The notes under the pieces were generated by a model, which was not told the DNA's origin, made no database searches, and saw nothing but the letters and a program-made list of their open reading frames with translations. 11,438 nt of DNA from Synura sp. LO234KE (lineage: Eukaryota > Sar > Synurophyceae > Synurales > Mallomonadaceae): assembly GCA_015143735.1 (NCBI GenBank), contig VKHC01000517.1, positions 1-11,438 on the forward strand, given 5' to 3'. Below, in pieces: positions 8,491-11,438 of this stretch. The position numbers and the translations under genes were made by a program. Within the stretch, counting starts at the first letter, position 1. Each line of letters begins with the position of its first letter.

Positions 8491-9892
8491 TCACTTCTTA
8501 TCATGGCTCTCCTTGTAGTCCTCCACGACCTTTAAGAAATACCTAAGGGCCACAAGGACAGTTATTTCATAAATAAAGTAACGATCTGCGTGTTCTTGCC
8601 TGTGCCATCTGGTGTCCGTGGTCAGCTCCGGGTGGAACGCTGTAGCGAGTATGTTGCCCTGTCGTACGGCCACAATCACCTCCAATTCCCCTCTCTCCCC
8701 TGCGCCTGGTGATGTCTCTATCACCTCTGACAGTCTCTCTGAAAGAACGGCACCGAGGACGATAGTGGTGGGGAACGAGGATGAAAGTTCGAGGATTTGT
8801 GACACAGGACACAGTCACAGAGGTGATACCTACCATCCGAATTCAGTCTTTGCTTCTTTCTCTCCTGACCGGATTCTTCATGTGCCAAGTCCCTTACACT
8901 CTTTCTTTCCTCTTCGATTTGCCTCCGCGCTGAATGGTGAGGCTCGGCATATATTGTGGCCAACACTTCCACAGAGGGTCCGGCCTAGAGCATCCATAAT
9001 CAAAAGAATTGCCATATTGCTTACGACACCTATTTGCTAGCACTTATAACTACTAAGACAAGAATAGTGCATCAGAGAGCTGACCGAGAGAATCGCTGGT
9101 GCGCGTATAAAGACGGCTTCATAAGTGTCGCCTTCGCCTATTCGCTCGGGTTGAATAGTACCCGCCGCAATTGTCGCGCACTTATCTTGGAATAGCGATA
9201 ACTGCTTAGGCATTATCAGCTTCTTAGATTCACTGGATATCTGCAATATAGGTCATATAACTGGATAAATTAACTCGTCAAATAAAAATGTAGGTCGGCA
9301 CCTGGGATCCAAAAAAATTTCTACAAACGTGAACATCCAATCCACCGATGAGCGACTGACCTCCTTCTTTTTGCAGTATAGCAGTATTCGACAACAATAT
9401 CATCCCAGCACAAGTTCCCCAGACCTTATTAATATTTTTAATGTTAAATTGCGATTGAAAAACAAACACAGAAAATGTACTTACCGGTTTACCGAGTTGA
9501 ACCCATTCTTTAAGAACATTAAAGAATCCATCAATCTCGCCCACTATGGCTATCGCAGTGCTCTCTCCCCCTGAGATAGATAATGACTTGAATAATATGT
9601 TTTACACAATAGCTTGCTTGATTACCAGGCAAAATTATTCCATCCGCCTCTTTACATTGATCCGGTTTTCTTATCTTCGACATATTTCCGGTTCAGTAAA
9701 TGGCTGTAAGTAAATGTTTTACAAAATCTAAACCTCAAATGGCAATCCACCGGCATTTCTAACTGCAATTATATGTTCTTCCACAGCACCCTATTATAAA
9801 GATTTAGGTATCAGCATGCTATAGAAATGTTGAGCAGCTAATACTTGAATTCCCAGTACACCGATGACGGGACGCCTACGGTCACTCATCAT
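8491..9892 (-). CDS. PDX2: Pyridoxal 5'-phosphate synthase glutaminase subunit (PdxT/PDX2 family), nine exons
   Basis: The product hydrolyses glutamine and passes ammonia to the PDX1/PdxS synthase subunit for vitamin B6 (PLP) synthesis. Manual splicing gives exons 9892-9845, 9790-9734, 9674-9626, 9570-9485, 9424-9302, 9240-9085, 8984-8834, 8738-8600 and 8542-8491, together 861 nt, 286 residues. Every join keeps frame. Family hallmarks appear in order: [15 protein letters not shown] at the N-terminus, PGGEST at 51-56, the nucleophile in GTCAGM (Cys85), FFGSQ at about 117-121, VFIRAP at 164-169, VEVLA at 178-182, VAVRQGN at 246-252, and FHPEL with His259 and Glu261, completing the triad. An in-frame TGA two codons upstream fixes the start at ATG 9892 or the adjacent ATG 9889. 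Residues about 183-243 form a charged insertion much longer than in bacterial PdxT. Intron 6 (donor GTCAGC) and intron 2 (acceptor GAAG, little pyrimidine tract) are the least certain joins; family spacing supports both. No targeting peptide is evident, so a cytosolic location is likely. Confidence 0.93.
8543..8599 (-). other. PDX2 intron 8, a GC-AG intron of 57 bp
   Basis: The donor reads AG|GCAAGA and the acceptor CCCTTAG|G. Removing it gives DTRWH-R-YFLKVV, the continuous family motif. Keeping it inserts 19 residues between Arg270 and the final helix. The intron is a multiple of three and has no in-frame stop, so an unspliced message would still encode a full-length, altered C-terminus. 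GC-AG is the usual minor splice class and the AG-GC-AAG context is its consensus. Confidence 0.85.
9425..9484 (-). other. PDX2 intron 4, 60 bp, stop-free and a multiple of three
   Basis: The donor is GTAAGT after AAACCG; the acceptor is AATAAG before GTCTGGGGAACT. It is a phase-0 intron of 60 bp with no in-frame stop. It sits four codons ahead of catalytic Cys85, so retention would add 20 residues just before the nucleophile loop without shifting the frame. Confidence 0.85.
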
Positions 9893-10028
9893 CGCTCACA
9901 AACGCATTCAATCAGAAATTTTTCTCGCTCGGCCGGTTTTGTTTAATCAGTAACTGCAATTAAAAACGAGGAGATTCTTCTAATTCGTTTTTGCTCAGCT
10001 CGGTGAAATTATTCGCGAGAAGTTGCCG
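9893..10028. promoter_or_regulatory. Shared divergent promoter region of PDX2 and the histidine kinase
   Basis: Only 136 bp separate the two start codons, so both 5' untranslated regions and core promoters must lie here or overlap the genes. No convincing TATA box is seen. The region contains an 8-bp inverted repeat at 9962-9992 and the palindrome CGGCCG at 9930-9935. In-frame stops upstream of both ATGs (TGA 9898-9896 for PDX2, TAA 9981-9983 for the kinase) support the start choices. Whether the promoter is truly bidirectional is inference from spacing. Confidence 0.6.
9962..9992. promoter_or_regulatory. 8-bp inverted repeat in the divergent promoter, possible regulator site
   Basis: AAAAACGA at 9962-9969 is perfectly complementary to TCGTTTTT at 9985-9992, with a 15-bp spacer. 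Its symmetric half-sites between two divergent genes suggest a binding site for a dimeric regulator. An AT-rich 8-mer pair can also arise by chance. Confidence 0.35.
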
Positions 10029-11438
10029 ATGCATCTATCGTATTCCCCATTAATACTAGCAAGTTTTTTGGGTCTCTTGTGCTTTATTCCTTTGTTTGAA
10101 AATTCGAAATTCGATTTGAGCAATTATGCCCATGAAAATGCTCCGATATTTCAAGCAGTGGAATCTTTCGAATACAAATACTCGCTTTACCTAAGCTTAG
10201 GTGTTGCTCTTCCAATATTACTTGGATTTATTTTTGAGCTATTTGATCCCAACAATAATTCCAAAGCTTGGAAGCGCTTTAACTCATCCGTGATGATAAT
10301 AATCATTCATACCTCAAGCAACATCCTTCTCTTATTCTACGCTGTCAATCTGAGAAAGTATCGTATGCTTCCGGGATTTTTAAACTTGAGAAGATTACTG
10401 TACTCTTTGATACTTCTAGATCAAATGAACCGTAGTGAGAAGGTAACAATTAGCCGAGGCGAGAACATCATATGGAATAACCAATCAATTAAAGTATTGA
10501 TGATTTTGCTATGCATTGGAAACATTCTAGATGCGAATTTGGCTTTTCGACCTGATGATAACTTATTTTATGTGATGATAATTGCTTTGTTCATCACAGT
10601 AGCATTGCTATTTTATTACAGTGCCATATGGTTCCTTTTCCTTTATAGCTCGAGTATGCATGTATCTCAGCATGAGGTTGTCTGCACGATCCATAATGTG
10701 GCATTGTGGATTATGTTGATCGGAGGCTGGTTAATATACTTCACTTACGGTGGAGAGAAGTGGTCCGGTTACAACGACGATTTCTTTATTTGTGATTCGT
10801 ATTTCTTTACCTTATTCGTGATGTTCATCGTGGGCTTGAATAGCTACATCTCTCGGCGTTCCGTAACGGTCTCAGGGCAAGTACTAGATATGAAGCGAAT
10901 GCTCATGAGATATGTCTCCCATGAAATTCGAACACCGCTTGGTGTAATTGTGGGGGGATTGGATTTGCTCCTTTTAGATCTGCGGGAGAGGGCTTCTGTA
11001 GAAGTAGGAGCCATCGATGATGCAATTAATGATTTGAGATACTCTTGCGATATTGCAACCGGTATACTCGATGAGTTGCTTTTGCTGGAACAGCTGGAAG
11101 GAGGAATAATGAAACTCAAGCTGGAAAAGTTAGAGGTCAGGAAAGTTATAGAGGACGCAATTCGACCGCTTCCTTTTCAGGTAATGCAATCACCGGCGTC
11201 GCGTAAGACTTGAAACAGTGTTATGGCAGTGTCACCTCGATTCATTGTATGCTACCTACTTAAAGCACCAGGCATCACCTCATTATTCGGTTCAGGCGAG
11301 GTTATCTGGTATCAATTTTGTGAGTCCAACTGCTTCGGATGTCGAGGACCAGTGCGCCGAGTACGTCATTCACGGCGACTACCACAACTTAACTCGAGCC
11401 GTGCGGGACCTCGTCTGCAATTCGCTGAACCACGTGGA
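10029..11438 (+). CDS. Membrane sensor histidine kinase, 3' end beyond window
   Basis: The product is predicted to sense a signal through a membrane domain and autophosphorylate a histidine for phosphorelay. The first in-frame ATG is 10029; a TAA at 9981-9983 precedes it. Exon 1 (10029-11180) encodes 384 residues. About seven hydrophobic segments lie near residues 6-23, 51-71, 87-106, 154-171, 180-207, 222-240 and 256-273. A linker (DMKRMLMRYV) leads to the H-box SHEIRTPLGVIVGGLDLL, with phospho-acceptor His298 in a dimerisation helix pair ending near 375. After a 115-bp intron, exon 2 (11296-11438, open at the window edge) starts at Ala385 and contains the N-box region HGDYHNLTRAVRDLVCNSLN, with Asn426 at the ATP/Mg position. 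The G-boxes and any receiver domain lie outside the window. The membrane region matches no sensor domain I can name. The KRM-x2-RYVSHEIRTPL arrangement is typical of stramenopile hybrid kinases; whether this one is hybrid cannot be seen. Confidence 0.88.
11181..11295 (+). other. Intron of the histidine kinase gene, 115 bp
   Basis: The donor is CAG|GTAATG and the acceptor TTCGGTTCAG|GCG, a phase-0 GT-AG intron. Without splicing, translation stops at TGA 11211-11213, ten codons into the intron. With splicing, the frame continues directly into the histidine kinase N-box. A branch-point-like CTTAAAG or CTCATTA lies 10-40 bp before the acceptor. Confidence 0.88.

Noticed and set aside
8612-9040. 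142-codon plus-strand ORF opposite PDX2
   Set aside because: It is antisense to PDX2 exons 6-8 and introns 6-7, has no ATG at its start, and its peptide shows no family signal; the minus strand carries clear PdxT motifs here.
9037-9084. Extension of PDX2 exon 6 to the TAG at 9037
   Set aside because: Reading through gives an early stop and loses the VEVLA and FHPEL parts; splicing at GTCAGC restores the RAP-to-VEVLA spacing seen in PdxT proteins.
9329-9574. 81-codon plus-strand ORF
   Set aside because: It is a shadow of PDX2 exons 4-5 and intron 4 on the minus strand.
9704-9733. Alternative 30-bp form of PDX2 intron 2 ending at CTTACAG
   Set aside because: This acceptor has a better pyrimidine context, but it leads to an in-frame stop before the PGGEST motif; the GAAG acceptor at 9675 restores exact family spacing.
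10023-10028. TTG codon two codons upstream as a start of the histidine kinase
   Set aside because: A eukaryotic gene with a good ATG at 10029 does not need a TTG start.
10844-11119. 91-codon minus-strand ORF
   Set aside because: It is antisense to the histidine kinase H-box region and Ser-rich by reverse translation; not a gene.
1-11438. CRISPR array or bacterial defence system
   Set aside because: There are no evenly spaced identical repeats, and both confident genes contain spliceosomal introns, so the source is eukaryotic.

Overview
The window looks like nuclear DNA from a eukaryotic microbe, most likely a stramenopile alga (diatom-like). Two genes of good quality sit at its right end. 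Both need spliceosomal introns to be read, which excludes a bacterial source. Vitamin B6 synthesis by a PdxT/PDX2 glutaminase is absent from most animals, and membrane histidine kinases with a KRM-x2-RYVSHEIRTPL type H-box are common in algal stramenopiles. The species assignment is inference.

Layout. Positions 1-2200 hold no gene I can identify: AT-rich intergenic sequence with one weak basic ORF and three clusters of short repeats. Positions about 2196-8070 form a repeat-derived block. Two arms of an inverted repeat, sharing a perfect 27-bp core, enclose it. Inside is a badly decayed retroelement in plus orientation, with reverse transcriptase core motifs near 4150-4300 and an RNase H-like fragment near 6320-6530, broken by stops and frameshifts. 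A small ORF with paired CxxC motifs follows (8237-8464).

Positions 8491-9892, minus strand, hold a complete nine-exon gene for the glutaminase subunit of pyridoxal 5'-phosphate synthase (PDX2/PdxT, 286 residues). It had to be assembled by hand because its exons are only 48-156 bp and its introns 54-100 bp. One intron is GC-AG. The catalytic Cys-His-Glu triad is intact. On the other strand, 136 bp away, starts a sensor histidine kinase (10029 to beyond the window end). It has about seven membrane segments, an intact H-box, and, after a 115-bp intron, an N-box.

The two real genes are divergently transcribed from one short shared promoter region. Nothing in the sequence proves a functional link, but the shared region could co-regulate cofactor B6 synthesis and a sensor kinase. 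I found no CRISPR array, rRNA or tRNA.
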